NCBI GenBank assembly: GCA_963930775.1
Contig: OZ005691.1
Location: forward strand, 8,057,000-8,120,999
Origin: Cliona cf. orientalis
Taxonomy: Eukaryota > Porifera > Demospongiae > Clionaida > Clionaidae
Direction: 5' to 3'
DNA: 64,000 nt
How positions within the stretch are numbered: the stretch's first letter is position 1; every line of letters starts with the position of its first letter. Shown here piece by piece: positions 1 through 12,257 of this stretch. The notes under the pieces are model-generated. The model searched no databases and had not been told where the DNA came from. It saw nothing but the letters and a program-made list of their open reading frames with translations. A program made the translations under genes and the position numbers.

Positions 1-850
1 CAATTTTGCAAAAATGATTATGTGGCCATTTTTTGATATCAAGTAGGTTTGTCTGTATAGTTTTTAGCCCAAAATAAAAAAAAAATTCGCTCTCTTGCTT
101 GGTTGCACTGTATAATATGAACCCTTGACCACATCCCCAGTGGCTGCATAGTTCTAATGGTGCATGTGGTAAAGGTCGTCAATACATCCATCGATGCCGG
201 GGGCCTCAATCGCAGAGATGGAGTCTAAGATCAACTTTCGACTTCGAGTTTCGATGCTTCAATTAAAGGAGACGAACTCGACAGCACAGTACAGCTTCCG
301 AACTTCAGATCGGTCGTGGCATGACGCGTGCTATAAATAGCGTAAGGCTAGCTTTATTTATCCACAGGATTACGTCAGCCAAGAGAACGCGTGAAGTTCG
401 GCCGGCATTACTTGTCGGAGAAAGTAGCACTCAGCTTTTTATGTATTCGCTGGATATGTATGTAAGTTAATATATGATTCTGTGGATTTTTAGGTCTCAG
501 AAGTGTTCTGTAAAGGCTCTGAATTTTAGCGCTATGACGACATAGGTTACATCATAATTACAACATAATTACCTAATAACCGCAAAAAAGTAAATTTATA
601 CTGGGGATGTAATTTCACGAAATAAATTTTAAATAAATAATTTTTGGACAAACAACCCTGTCTTGATAATAATATGTGACAATGACATAGAATCAAAGAG
701 CATGCAGCCTCCATAATTATTAATTATTATTATGTTGGCAAGGTATGAAAATCTGTAATGCATAATAATGACATTGTGCAATATGCACCCTAATGCATGG
801 ACAATGTATTACATTATTATGAAGTGGTATTATTCTCACATAATAATATT
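1..850. other. Intergenic sequence with TATA-like motif
   Basis: No coding region can be supported here. A TATAAATA string at 332-339 is followed about 105 bp later by an ATG (444) and a good GTAAGT donor near 461, so a short 5' exon is possible but not shown. The GGTAAAGGTCGTC string near 169 recurs near 14910, so part of this stretch is repetitive. Confidence 0.3.
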
Positions 851-1228
851 ACAAGTATAAAAACAATTGAATAAAATTGAAGATTGAAGTAGGGATGACA
901 CGATCAAAAAGTACACAAACAAGAGATAATCGCATCCCTACTATACATCCCTACGCTTACTTTTCTCTACTATTGTGCACCTATTATAATCATGGTTGAC
1001 TTGTTTGTTGAGTGCGGTATGTGGGAGACATTCGGGCAGGTTGTTCCCTAGTTGTCACGATGGTTCAGGTTTATCGGTTTCGATTCAATCACATTATTAC
1101 TGGTTATTTTTGTACCCCTCAAAAAGCAAGCGTAGGGATGTAAAGTAGAGATGCGATTATCTCTTGTTTGTGTACTTTTTGATTGTGCAATCCCTACTTC
1201 AATCTTCAATTTTATTCAATACTTATTT
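851..1228. mobile_element. Small foldback element, copy 1
   Basis: Two arms of roughly 110-120 bp (about 851-975 and 1118-1228) are near-perfect reverse complements. Both carry AGTAGGGATG-type ends and the string GATGCGATTATCTC or its complement. A sister copy lies at 18000-18324. No coding capacity; a non-autonomous inverted-repeat element. Confidence 0.75.
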
Positions 1229-2172
1229 CTGTTCTTTTTTATTACATTTAGTATAATTTATCAATATCATCTTACATGGTTTGCTCACAACTTCTGATTA
1301 AGTGGTAGATGCAATGGGAGGTGCGCAAAATTCTTTGCCACGCCCCTCATTAACTTGCGAAGAAGGCTGCTTCAAGTAGTGATGAGACTTTTCCGCTTAA
1401 GGAGAAAACCAAGTTCTAAGTTTTACTGTTGGCAGCAGCTAGCTACCCGGCATAATTTTATGATCTATACGCCGTTTAATGTACCGCTCCTCGAGCCTTG
1501 TGCCTTCGTATGATGGTATAATATCTATGATCGATCCTGTGTAGCACTAGCGCTGCAAGCGCTAGCGAGTAGATCGCCTAGTGCCTTACCGCTCCTCGAG
1601 CCTTGAACATGATCGCGGTCCAGCGCGCCTTTGCACGCACTAGCGATATACGAGCTAGCTAGCTCGCCTATATAGGCCGACGCCTAGGGCCAGGCGCTGT
1701 CACATGACTTCACCATGGCAACATATTCCGAGCATGCGCATTATTATCACAAAATGGCGTATCAGACACACCCATTCGATAATGCGCCGTACACACCCAC
1801 TATTACGTAACTGTCGAGATAACGCCAAACAAGCGTGCCACTGTGCACTGCGCGCTACAAAATAGAGTGGATTTATATGAGAACTAAGGTGAGAGGTCCA
1901 GACAGTCTTGAGTTAGCCCTGGAAATGAGAAAGAAAGAAGATTAAAGAAAAATTGACAAATGGCCCATTTTTTGAATATCTGGTTCTGATGTATACAATT
2001 GCTTTGATGATTGATCTTGGTCTTGTTAGATGCACAATTTGCTGGAGATTTTGATTTTCACACTTAGAAATTTCACAAATTTACCTATTTTGAGATATTT
2101 GGGTATTTGTAATGTATTACATATATGGCATATCCGGGCCATCCCTACTTATAGAGTCTACCGACTCTATGA
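851..2172 (+). repeat. 1.3 kb composite repeat, copy 1
   Basis: This stretch matches 17062-18324 in reverse orientation over its whole length. It includes the foldback element, a segment with CACGCCCCTC, a segment rich in GCGCTAGCG and GATCGATC motifs, and a terminal segment ending at a small palindrome (TAGAGTC-TACC-GACTCTA at about 2153-2170). A partial third copy is at 63210-63575. No protein is evident, so it is probably a non-autonomous mobile element. Its class is unknown. Confidence 0.75.
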
Positions 2173-2362
2173 TTAAGATATTATTATACTATCACCATGG
2201 AAGAAAAAAACAAAGATTCTCTGTGGACAACTTAATTGTTTATTAATATTGGCAGCATTTCAGCTATTATAATATTATTAATAGTTAAATTGTCCTCAGA
2301 GGAAACGTGAGATGAGATGTAGCTAAAAAGTAATGACGATGATTTACAATAAGGCCCCAATT

Positions 2363-2775
2363 CGTTGATTATTAGTTTCTCATCAACCGCCCGCATCAAT
2401 TTTTCAAGTTAGAATTTATCACCATTATTTCATTAGTACATTCCAATGACGTAATAAAAGGCGTGGACAATCACGTGACCGACCGTGTGCAGCAGTTAGC
2501 TACAATGTTGTTGAAGAGCTAGGGAGTGCTATGGCTCTGGTAAGCATTTGTGTACTGCCTAACCATGCACTTTCATGACTGACACTCTTGATGCCACTTT
2601 TGTGACTAGTATACTGTTTGTGTGTGCCAATAGCAATGTTTGCCCAGGCAGCACCATGCATTTTATGTGCCTTTCAAGTGTTGCATAAGTTGTGGTCAAC
2701 ATTAATTAAATAATGGTAATACCCGCCCGCCCGCATGGTATGTTGGGAAACTACCTGATGAGAAACTAATAATCA
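2363..2775. mobile_element. MITE-like inverted-repeat element
   Basis: The ends carry the 19 bp inverted repeat TTGATTATTAGTTTCTCAT (left, from about 2363) and its complement (right, to about 2775), with GCGGGCGG-type sequence just inside both ends. It is about 410 bp long and has no coding capacity. It lies just upstream of the first recognisable receptor exon, so the receptor's promoter and N-terminal exons may be displaced or altered by it. Confidence 0.6.
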
Positions 2776-2992
2776 AGGAATTATAGATGACTACAGCATC
2801 TAGCCGAAACTTCGGCAAGTTAACCAAACAAGTAGCTATAATATTATACTGCATAGCTAGTTAATTTGTCTACAGAAAAAATTTTGCTTGTTTCTACATG
2901 AACTATTAATATTATCATTCACTGTTAATATCTTCATGCTCATATTAATATTCATAGTGTCACCGAGGAAGATCCTTAGATGCATTTTTCAG

Positions 2993-5900
2993 GGGAATAC
3001 TAACAGACCGACCAATAAAAGTACTAGCTGTTATTGGATGTGGCTGTTCTGTTGCTACTGAACCTGTTGCAGAGATTAGTCATCAATGGAACATCTCCCA
3101 TGTAAGATTCTTATAGCACGATTGTGTTAAAAATGTACTTATTAATTGAATACGCTTTTGTCATAGATTTCGTATTCTTCCAGTTCGGTAATATTAAGTG
3201 ATAGAAGCAGATTCAGGACTTTTTTTCGCAACACTTTCAACATGCAAATCATTGCTCCAGCCTTACGCTCAGCTGTAGCTCACTTTAACTGGACAAGGAT
3301 TGCTTTATTGACTCAAGATGAAGGACTCTTTACCGGAGTATGATACTTGTTCTTAAATAATTATTCTACTAAATCTATAATATTTTAATATCATGTACTC
3401 CACAATTGATGCAACAGACACAAACTAACATACTGAAAGAGTTCGAATCAGCAGGTATCACAGTAAAGAGTCGGATGTTCAAAACAGATGAAGACCCAAC
3501 CAGAATTCTTGATAATTTCTTTGTGAGTTTCACACCATGGACCATAGCTATAATATTATAATAAACCACACTGCCCATATAATTATCTTTCCTTAATGTT
3601 ATTAGAAAGTTGAAGAAGATTATCGAGTGTTCTTCATGAATGCTTATGCTGGACCAGCCAGAAGGATAATCTGCTACGTAAGCTCTTAATTTGTATCCAG
3701 TGAATTAAGTGTTAATCCAATGCATGCTAAATCAGTATGTTGAGATTCTTGGTTAAGTATAATAGCCATTGCTTACTAAGACATGCACGCGTTCTTGTTA
3801 CACCAACACTGGCAGAATAATAATGATAACGTTCCTGTTTCATTATTACTATCAAATTTGAGAGAGTTATCACTATAATATTATTTTTATAGGCCTGCCA
3901 ATCTTTGGTGTAACAAGAATGAACGTACTTATAGTCTAGTTTGCTATGCTAAGTGATTAAAATTTAATGCTAATTTTGGCAGGCATACCTTCGCAACTAT
4001 ACCTATCCTCGCTATGCTTGGATAATGTACGACTGGTATTTGGATGGGTGGTGGACTTCAGCAATGGCTGACGATGACGTAATCAACTGCAAGGATCATG
4101 AGCTGGCTGGATTTCTTGACAAGGCGCTTACAATACAGTTGCCCGATGTCACCAACGAAACAACAGATATTGGAATTGTAATTATCTAGCTTGCATGTTA
4201 CGATAATAATTTATTAATGACAACTCTCAAATTCAGTTATAGTAACGATGAAGCAAAAATCCACCCAGGCTACTAATTTTATACCTAAAAGTGGTGTTTA
4301 TCAAAATAATGCCTATACACAAATAATAATATTTTATACCAGTAGCTGCTGTTGTTTATAGTGAGAACAGTGATTTGCATCTAAATAATAATTATGCTTA
4401 TGATGTATTCATGCAATGCATTCTATTATTTCCTTCAGTTATTGTCAACTTTCAATGAGATGTATGAAGATAGGGCCAAGAGAGATCACTACAATACTAC
4501 AAATCAGGCTTACAAGCTCTATGATGTGATGTGGGCTTTGGCATTGGCTCTGAATAGCACTGATGCCATGATTAAGGATGGTGCCAACATCAGTGAAACT
4601 GGATGTGATGATGTTCCAGGTTCAATCGTACCACTGGAAATGTTTGAGTACTCCAACAAGAAACTGGGCTGTCTTATTCAGTGGAATATCCAGAGAACAA
4701 ACTTCTCTGGTTTGACAGTTAGTGTTATTGTAATATTATATTATCGAAACTTAAGAATAATAATTAAGCAAAGTAAGCTTGTTACAGTAGTGTCTTAATT
4801 GCCACACCATGCAAAGCTTATAATTCAGAATCCGTATTTAAATTATGCTCAAATGTTTCATAAAATCCGTCAATGAATCACTTACTATGACCATTGAATT
4901 TCTGTGACTACCTTCAGTGATTAAATTACTGGTTAATGCGTGCCTTACTCTGTGGGCACATGTTATTATAGACTCAGCAAGGTTTGTGAAAGCTCTAGTC
5001 TTTGACATGCATTGGAAAAGCAGTGATTCATCTAATTATTATGTTATGTACCGTAACTGTGATTAAATTTAATTTTGTGCTATAGATTAATTATCTTGAT
5101 TGTATTCCTTTGTAGGGTAGAGTCACATTCGATGAAAATGGTACTAGAATTCATACTCTTCTTCTATATCGACATTATCAGTTATTGACAGGTGAACATT
5201 TGAACAATAATATTATAGTACTTATTAACACTTATGCAAACAGGTGGTCAACTTGTGAAGACCCTCTTTGCTCATGTTGATGGACAGCAAAATTTTGCAT
5301 TCATCTTTCAACCTGGTTTTGATGACAGCGATATCTATCCCTGTATGCATAGCACTATGCCATAAATTATTAATATTAGAACTTTGTGGCTTTTCAGATG
5401 GTCCCCCAATGGATGGTTCACCAATAAAGATCATTCGTACATTCAAACCATGGGTTATTGGAATATTTGATGGCCTTGCAAGTCTGGGAATTATCTTTGC
5501 TATAACATGCTTCTTGTTTAATGTAGCCTTTCGAAAAAGAAAGTGAGTTACAATATTAATTATGCAGGAAATTTAGGGCATATTCTGTTTTGAATATACA
5601 GATCGATCAAATTATCAAGTCCGACTCTCAATTATTTCATTATTTTTGGTGCCTTTTTAATGTATGTTTCGATCATCTTCTATGTGCTACCAGCAGAAAG
5701 CAGCACTGTTGTAAAAGCTCGTTGTATCGTAAGTATACACAAGGTTCAGGTTCAGCATTAGCTAATAATTTTTATACATAATATATATATCAAGGTTGAA
5801 TATTGGCTATTCACTATTGGTTATTCTCTTGCCTTTGGAACTGTTTTTGTGAAGATGTGGCGGGTCTACCAAATATTCCATAATCCTCAACCGAAGAAAA

Positions 5901-7207
5901 AAGTAATTTTATTTACTAAAATTAATGCTGTATGTAACAGTTTATTATTATGGTGACATCCAGATTCTTACAGATTGGAAATTAATAGTGATTGTACTGG
6001 TAATAACAGGAGTAGCTGTTACCCTGTTGCTAATTGGAGAGGCGTTTCCTTACCTAAGAAGCAATGTTGTGCTTGTTGAAGATGCAGAACAGAAGTACGG
6101 AGAGAATGTAAGCATCTTTTTTACTGCATAATATGATATAATATTATGCAGATGACACACAAAGTAGTTAATACAGCTGCTGATAGTTTAGAATTAAATT
6201 TTTTTATATTAAGTGTAATAATATAGCAATGATCAGGATCTTATACAGTACATGTGAGTAATTTATCCTCCGTCTTTTGATTTTATGACTAAAAAGTACA
6301 GCTCCATTAACGATTGTTCAATATTAACTTTCTCTTGTATACAGTCTTTGGGTGTCCGACAAGTGTTCTGTGTATGGTTGTGTCAAGAAGTGTCTACCCC
6401 GAGTTTCTTCTGGCAAATCTTTATCTTTGCTTACCTTATCATCCTACAAGTTGTTGGAATAGTGCTAGCATTTCAAACCAGAAAGGTCAAGCTTCGGAGT
6501 TTGAAGGATTCCAAATATGTAGCCGCCATTATCTACATCTCAAGCATATCGATTGTAGTAATGGCGCTTGTCACCTTTGCACTGAGGAATTACATCAATA
6601 TTGGCACTGGAATACTTGCATTTGGAATATTCACATTGACAACAGTCTCTCTTGCCCTAATCTTTGTCCCTAAGGTAGGAAAAATGCCTAATTATTATAA
6701 TAGCCGGAAATTTGGTGGGGAACTACAGTTTGGCAGTCTGCCTTGCAACCACCACATCATTAAAATTCTTACTGCAATGGCGATTTGGGCCCAATGGCCC
6801 AATTTAATTCCTACCAATATTTCCGGCCATAATATTATGTCTATGTATTAGCTATCTTATTGTATTCTGTGGATCACTGATTAATTTTATGCAGATGGTT
6901 CTTTTGTATAAGGATCCTCATGGAAGAGACTCAGGAGTTGTCAATTCTCAAACAGAAGGTACATTCAATCGTGTTACCTCCAACACTATACAGAGCAACG
7001 AATTGGAAAAGAAGATGGCCTTGTTGGAGAAGGTGGTGCTTGAAAAGGATAAGATAATTGCTGAACTAAGAAATGAGAACTCTGCAAAAAATTCCACTGA
7101 TCAAAGTCAGGTACGTATAAAGAAAATTAATCTTACATGCATCATATTAAATTTAATAGCTATAATAATAATAATAATATTATCAAATAATTATGCAGCA
7201 GAGTTAA
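2993..7207 (+). CDS. Metabotropic GABA-B-like receptor (class C GPCR), 5' incomplete
   Basis: Exons with consistent phase and GT-AG borders are 2993-3101, 3167-3337, 3418-3522, 3606-3677, 3983-4177, 4439-4717, 5116-5191, 5244-5315, 5398-5542, 5602-5728, 5795-5902, 5964-6107, 6345-6674, 6895-7110 and probably 7199-7207. The first seven or eight encode a periplasmic-binding-type extracellular domain (GCGCSVATEPVAEISH, FDENGTRI). Then come helix 1 (VIGIFDGLASLG), the loop SIKLSSPTLN and helix 3 ending SLAFGTVFVKMWRV, a strong GABA-B signature. After helix 5 comes FQTRKVKLRSLKDSKY, also GABA-B-like, then two more helices and a cytoplasmic coiled coil (LEKKMALLEKVVLEKD). The signal peptide and first exons are not visible; a MITE fills the region just upstream. 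No break was seen in the exons listed. Ligand identity is unknown; sponges have many receptors of this type. Confidence 0.88.
6696..6833. mobile_element. Diverged MITE in receptor intron
   Basis: The left end TAGCCGGAAATTTGG and the right end CCAATATTTCCGGCCA are inverted repeats. They resemble the better-preserved element at 25310-25530. About 140 bp, inside the intron between exons 6345-6674 and 6895-7110. Confidence 0.55.
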
Positions 7208-8600
7208 AGGGAAAAATGATGCGCTATGATATTATTATCATCATAACATTGTGAATAAGTAAGTTAACATTATTGTCATGACTGTAACTTCCAGCTTAGC
7301 TTTTCTTGTATGCATAATAAGTTTTAATAATAACATTAATAATTAGTTTTTGTTTAATAGCTGTTTCATGCCAACTTGTATACATGAATATTATAATCAT
7401 ACAGATACAGTAATAATTATTAATCATTACACAACCAATGTTGAAATGTTTACAAGCGCACATACTATATAGCACCTGTTCTTGCCACTGTTCACCTGCA
7501 TAGGTATTTAATTGCACAAACCATTATGCGCACTCGTAAGGAATAATTTGGGCGCAACTTGGGTTGCTGACTGCAGCTGGGTAACTTAGATATGGAAATT
7601 ATAGTTGAAGTCACCAGATTACCAACATGGGAGTCCTGCCGTTAGAGGCCAGGTAGCTACCAACTGGAGAATAGGCCAGTACCAGTGTGGGAGTCCCAAC
7701 CTCTAGTCAGGTACCAACTGGCCACAGAGTTCCGACTATGAAGCTGAATGCCAACCAGTACCAGGGTGGGGACATCCAGAACAAAGATGCTGGCATGACC
7801 ATTAAGTCACAGGAAATAGTCAACCGCAAGTCAGCTTCCCCCAAAATTATCCCCAAATTGAATACCCACTTAGTCTAGAGATATTATACCCTAACGAGTG
7901 GCAGTAGTCTAGCTAAGAGGTGGGTGGGTGGCCCTCACAATTGTTCTGGCTGCATTTATGAGTGGTGCGGAGGGTGTACAAATACACCTCAAATATGCTG
8001 CACTTCTCTACCTGCCCAGGGACTGAATTAACCAGTCTGGGAGACCCACGGCAGCTGTCGTTGTAGCAGCGCCAATGCAGAAACTATGGCTGCTGAAATG
8101 GGAGGGATCCATACCATGCAGCTGCAGAAGTGAGGAGTTTTAAGTGTGCGAGATAGTGCTTCACAAGTGAGGTTGTCGTCTGTATGCCAGATAAACAGTG
8201 GATCGGTCTTACGATGTGTGGACCTGAGTTTTAAGTAGTTACTGTGTCATGGCCCAGACTGGGCAGGTTGACATCCCTGTAGCTGGGATTGTGCATGATA
8301 CTGTTTGCCGAAACTGATCTGTTTTGGACTGTTTAATCGTGAATCGTGAAGTTGTGCAACGATGAAATTCAATGTCAATTCTCCCCCGCTCAAGAAGCCA
8401 TAGAAGGCCAATGTGAATGCAGCCTACAGTAAGCGCTTGTCGAAGCGGTTGAAGTTGAGCGGTGCGCTTGAAGCTGAGCTTTGAACATTGTGCAGAATGG
8501 GAATTGTGATGGATTCACGCTGGTGGAGTTTGATTCCATTACAGGTATACTTAAGCAGTGGAGCCTACTTTAGGGGATCCTCGAAGTTTTGTTCTAGATG
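7208..8600. other. Intergenic and degraded repeat sequence
   Basis: No gene is supported. From about 7620 GC content rises and short direct repeats appear (GGGAGTCC, TACCAACTGG, CCAGTACCAG). This may be the far end of the decayed retroelement that starts at 8.6 kb, but I cannot fix a boundary. Confidence 0.3.
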
Positions 8601-8609
8601 AAACATTCT

Positions 8610-11100
8610 AACTGCTAGCTGCGAGATAGACCTTGATAGTCTGTGGAGTTATAATTATGGTCACTGAGATCATCTACGAAGTACTGTAGTGTGAGTTGTG
8701 ATGCTGGTAAGATGGGGGAGATATGATATATATCGGCTACAGAAATGTTTGTAAGCTCTAATACCAGCAGAGTACGTCTTTCTGGTGGAAGGGGCAATCC
8801 CCAAGTGCTGAAGGTGGGCAGTTAGGTGCCGGTCAGATTGGCAGGGATGGGGGTAGCAGTACGAGCTGCTAGTGGAGTCAGACTTTCCATCTGCAAGCGT
8901 GAGAGAGAATCAGCAATGGAATTATCGCTACCCGGAATGTGTTTGATGAGGACATGAAAGTTCTTCTTGGCTGCAACAAAAAAGATAGAACGTACAAGTT
9001 CATAAGGTCTGCAGAGCAAGATAGTCCCGAGTCCCAAACTCCAGTGACTGCTTGATTGTCACAGTGAAAGAGCACACACTTACCTGCCCAGCTGTCACCC
9101 CATGTGGCGCAGGCCACCACTATGGCATACAAGTCCTTCCAATCGATGCTTTTGTTTGCTAGTATGGGTGGCCAAGTGCCGTAAAATCATGCCCCTGCCC
9201 AGTGTACACCATATCTGATTGTACTAGATGTGTCTGTGTACAACTGGAACTCCTCTGGGCGCGTCCAGCTCGGCTCTAAGAAGAACGCTTTGCCACTCCA
9301 CTGGGATGCAAATGACAGCCACCACTGTATGTCTAGTAGGGTCTCTTCGTTTATGTAAACTTCTTCATAGTAATGGTGGACAGAGTTAGCAAGGTCTAAT
9401 AGCTGTCTGAGGAATATGCGACCAGCTGGGACTACTTTGCAAGCAAAGGAAAGCTTCCCAATTAGGGAAAGGAGGTTACGTTAGGAAATTTTGTTACGGA
9501 TCGTGCTTTGTTTTGAAACTCTGTTAGTTCCAACACCAGGGCCTGCAATTTGTCTTCAGGAAGCTGGGCTTCTTTTCTTACTGTAGCTATCAAGTACAAT
9601 AGCTACCCAGTAATGGCAGGCATGTTGTTGGACCGATGACCTTTTCTGGTTTTATAAGGGCTCCAATCATCCTGCGTAGGTGAATCATGTCCATCAATGT
9701 CACCAAGCATGCATCCGATTGTGAAGTACCGGCAAAGAAAAATCATGTAATGTAATTGTTAATACCATTATTTATTGGCACTGATTAATGATAAATAATA
9801 AGCCATCCACCATCTTTCTTAGGTACAACTCCCAGACCTGAACATCACATATTTGAAAGCGGAGGACGTTGTTACGGCCCCGCTATTCTGTTTTCGCTCA
9901 CTTCTTTAGCAAGCACGTCATCAACCACTTCCGGGTGAAGGGATGCTGAGAGCATGCAGGTTAGGAGTGATTAATGGATCATGTGGTCCATTGTACCCGA
10001 TGTCAAAGCCTGATGCTAAAGACTGAGTCTTTGAGACGAAAGCTTGGTCAGGGTAGTTGCTTAATAGTTGCGCAAAAATTAGCTGTCGTAAGGGTGTACA
10101 AAATGTGTGTTGATTGATTGGGATGGCACTAGGTGCGATCAGGGCAGATCCGTTCAGGATGGCCTCCGGCCCTTGCACTTTGCGCACACATGGAAATAGG
10201 GGCATCTCAGTGTGCCACGAAAACAATGACCCTTCTGATTGCATGAACACTTTACACACTTTCTTATCTGGTATCAGTGGAGTAGGAAGCAATCGCGTGT
10301 TGCAGGGGCCACCAATATAGGTTATGGGTGTGGCTTTGATTACTGAATTTTGTGACCACAATTATTCTTTTGTAGAGGTCATATTTTAGTAATTTAAACC
10401 AGACTTTTACGAAGAAAGTCTGGTATATATTGAACATTGAAAGAAAAGATACACAAGAGATTTATATCAAGCCTGATTATTGGAGGGGCCAGGCCCCCCT
10501 TCTAAATATTGGGGGGGGGGCAGTGGCCCCCCTGGTTCCTACTCCACTGGGTATGGTTGTTGGATCAGTTTTTCCTGCTCCGCGAGGCTTTTGTTGCCTC
10601 TGATTATTTGGAGTGCTAGTGAGAGTTGGACAAGAGTGAGCTACATGGCCATTAAGACCGCGAACAGGACAGCGGAGGCCCAAACACTTGCCAGAGTCTA
10701 TATTGGGGCATGCGGAAGCCATATGCTTGGGGCTGCCACAAGTAGCTAAGCCTGGGTAACTCTGCATCCGCCGATAACCATGTGGCCATCAGTTCAGGGT
10801 CTGCTCTAGATCGATCAAAAGATGATCGGGTCAGAAGCAATTTTCAGCTGAATTGTGTATCATATTGGAGCCACGCATATGGTTTGAAACAGCGGCTGGC
10901 TAGCACAATGTAGTTGAGATACCTGAATAATTCTGGTGCTAGCTGTGGCTTTGCAGCTGTGAATACCGAAACATACACGCACCAGGCTTCAAGCCACGTG
11001 TCCAAACCTGTAATACCCCTGGTTTCGGGTTTACTACTGCACCTAGGCTTGCTAAGCATACCCGTCATGGCCATGTGTTCTGCTAGCAGATGTGACAAAT
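8610..11100 (-). mobile_element. Fossil DIRS-like tyrosine-recombinase retroelement
   Basis: Read on the minus strand, recognisable parts follow the order expected for DIRS-like elements: a gag-like segment near 10844-11098 and a cysteine-rich segment near 10600-10770, reverse-transcriptase-flanking sequence near 9921-10120, an RNase H segment near 8860-9130 (motif FHCDNQAV, then IPGSDNSIADSLSR), and the start of a tyrosine-recombinase segment near 8615-8720. No LTRs were found. The element is clearly broken, with many breaks, and looks old. A small DNA transposon (10275-10549) has inserted into it. Confidence 0.7.
10275..10549. mobile_element. MITE with CAGTGGAGTAGGAA ends, copy 1
   Basis: Terminal inverted repeats CAGTGGAGTAGGAA and TTCCTACTCCACTG bound a 275 bp element. 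GGTAT occurs on both sides (10270-10274 and 10550-10554), an apparent 5 bp target duplication. The same element recurs at 13556-13807. It interrupts the DIRS-like fossil and so is the younger insertion. It carries a long G run just inside the right end. No coding capacity. Confidence 0.8.
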
Positions 11101-11381
11101 CAATAAACTCTCCTCTCTCGATTGACTTACGGACTTTTTGAGGGACCTATAGTGTGCATTTTGAGATTTGTACGCGGATCGAGTTATCCTTAGTATGCAA
11201 AAAGAATTTTCAAGTTTCTGTATAGTTATGATCGTCTCATCTATAATATCATCTATAATAATTATTGCTATAGCTAGCTATTGCATTACTGAACATAATA
11301 TAAATCTACGGAATGCAGCTATTAAACTAAAATGTTATTACTACTGTAATATTGTCATTCTTACAATACTCAGAAGTTTGT

Positions 11382-12257
11382 TTACTGAACATAGAGTTCC
11401 ATCAAAGTAATTGGAGTATCTTCATCGCAAACTGTTTGATCTCCACAAATGCGCATTTCTATGTCATCAGCTGTAGGACTGCTCAATGCAACACTAAACC
11501 ATGGTGGAGACTTTCCGACACAGCACTGATGCTCACATGCCTTCCCATCCCAGATAGGATCGCTGTCGTACAGGTGGCCTGCAAAATCAAATTGCGATGT
11601 AAATCCATTTCCTGATTCACAATAATAATTGTTTCCAATGAAAGCAGGTGCAGCTCGTCTTTCAGAACTGCTTGATACAGCACATGGGCAGTCAGCTGGT
11701 GGAAATTGATGCGTTCCTTCAGTAACTCCAGCAGAATACGTCCATATGTGTACGCGTGGTGATCCATATGTTATACTTACACTGTCCGCATACACAGTGT
11801 TTAAGTTTTGTGCTGGCTGGGTATTGAATGCATCCCTGCAGGGCTGGCAACTTGATATCCAATGACTCGTCCACACACCCTACTAGCTATACATTCGACC
11901 AGTAGTGTAAAAATTGCCCGTGCAACCCATAGCAAAACGTCCACAAGCTCTAACTCTTGTTGTCCTGTACTCCCTCCAATTTGAAGGACATGACTGCGCA
12001 GGATTGCTCATGTTTAGGAAGGCTACTTTATACCATGGTCCATCGCCACACTGAGGCAGTCTACGAACATTGCTTGGTGAAGCAGTTACTCTGGCTTCAA
12101 TGGTTTTTAATCCTTGTTTTTGCTGCCGCTGTGAACAAGCACTGCTACTGTTTTCTGGTAGGACTACTGGATTAACTTTCCACCGATGCTGGTTAGCCTC
12201 TACTGACATAGAGAGGCCATAGACTACCATAATTATCTTAACCAAGATCACCATCAT
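11382..12257 (-). pseudogene. Secreted cysteine-rich protein gene with disrupted centre
   Basis: One-exon minus-strand gene. The N-terminal frame starts at 12257 with a hydrophobic leader (MVILVKIIMVVYGLSMSVEA) and contains CGDGPWYKVAFLNMSNPAQ. The C-terminal frame, ending at 11382, contains CPCAVSSSS, NNYYCESGNGF, DPIWDGKACEHQCC and GKSPPWFSVAL. Both blocks are in the same frame but are separated by two adjacent stops near 11880-11885. Between them a different frame reads RVCGRVIGYQVASPAG, which looks like the expected linking sequence. This implies two compensating indels about 50 bp apart, either real mutations or sequence errors. I recall similar anonymous secreted proteins in sponges and cnidarians but know no named domain or function. 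Even cysteines suggest disulfides. Confidence 0.6.

Noticed and set aside
6314-6673. Open frame overlapping the receptor's helices 5-7 in another frame
   Set aside because: It is a shadow of the real exon; the GABA-B signature and phases support the other frame.
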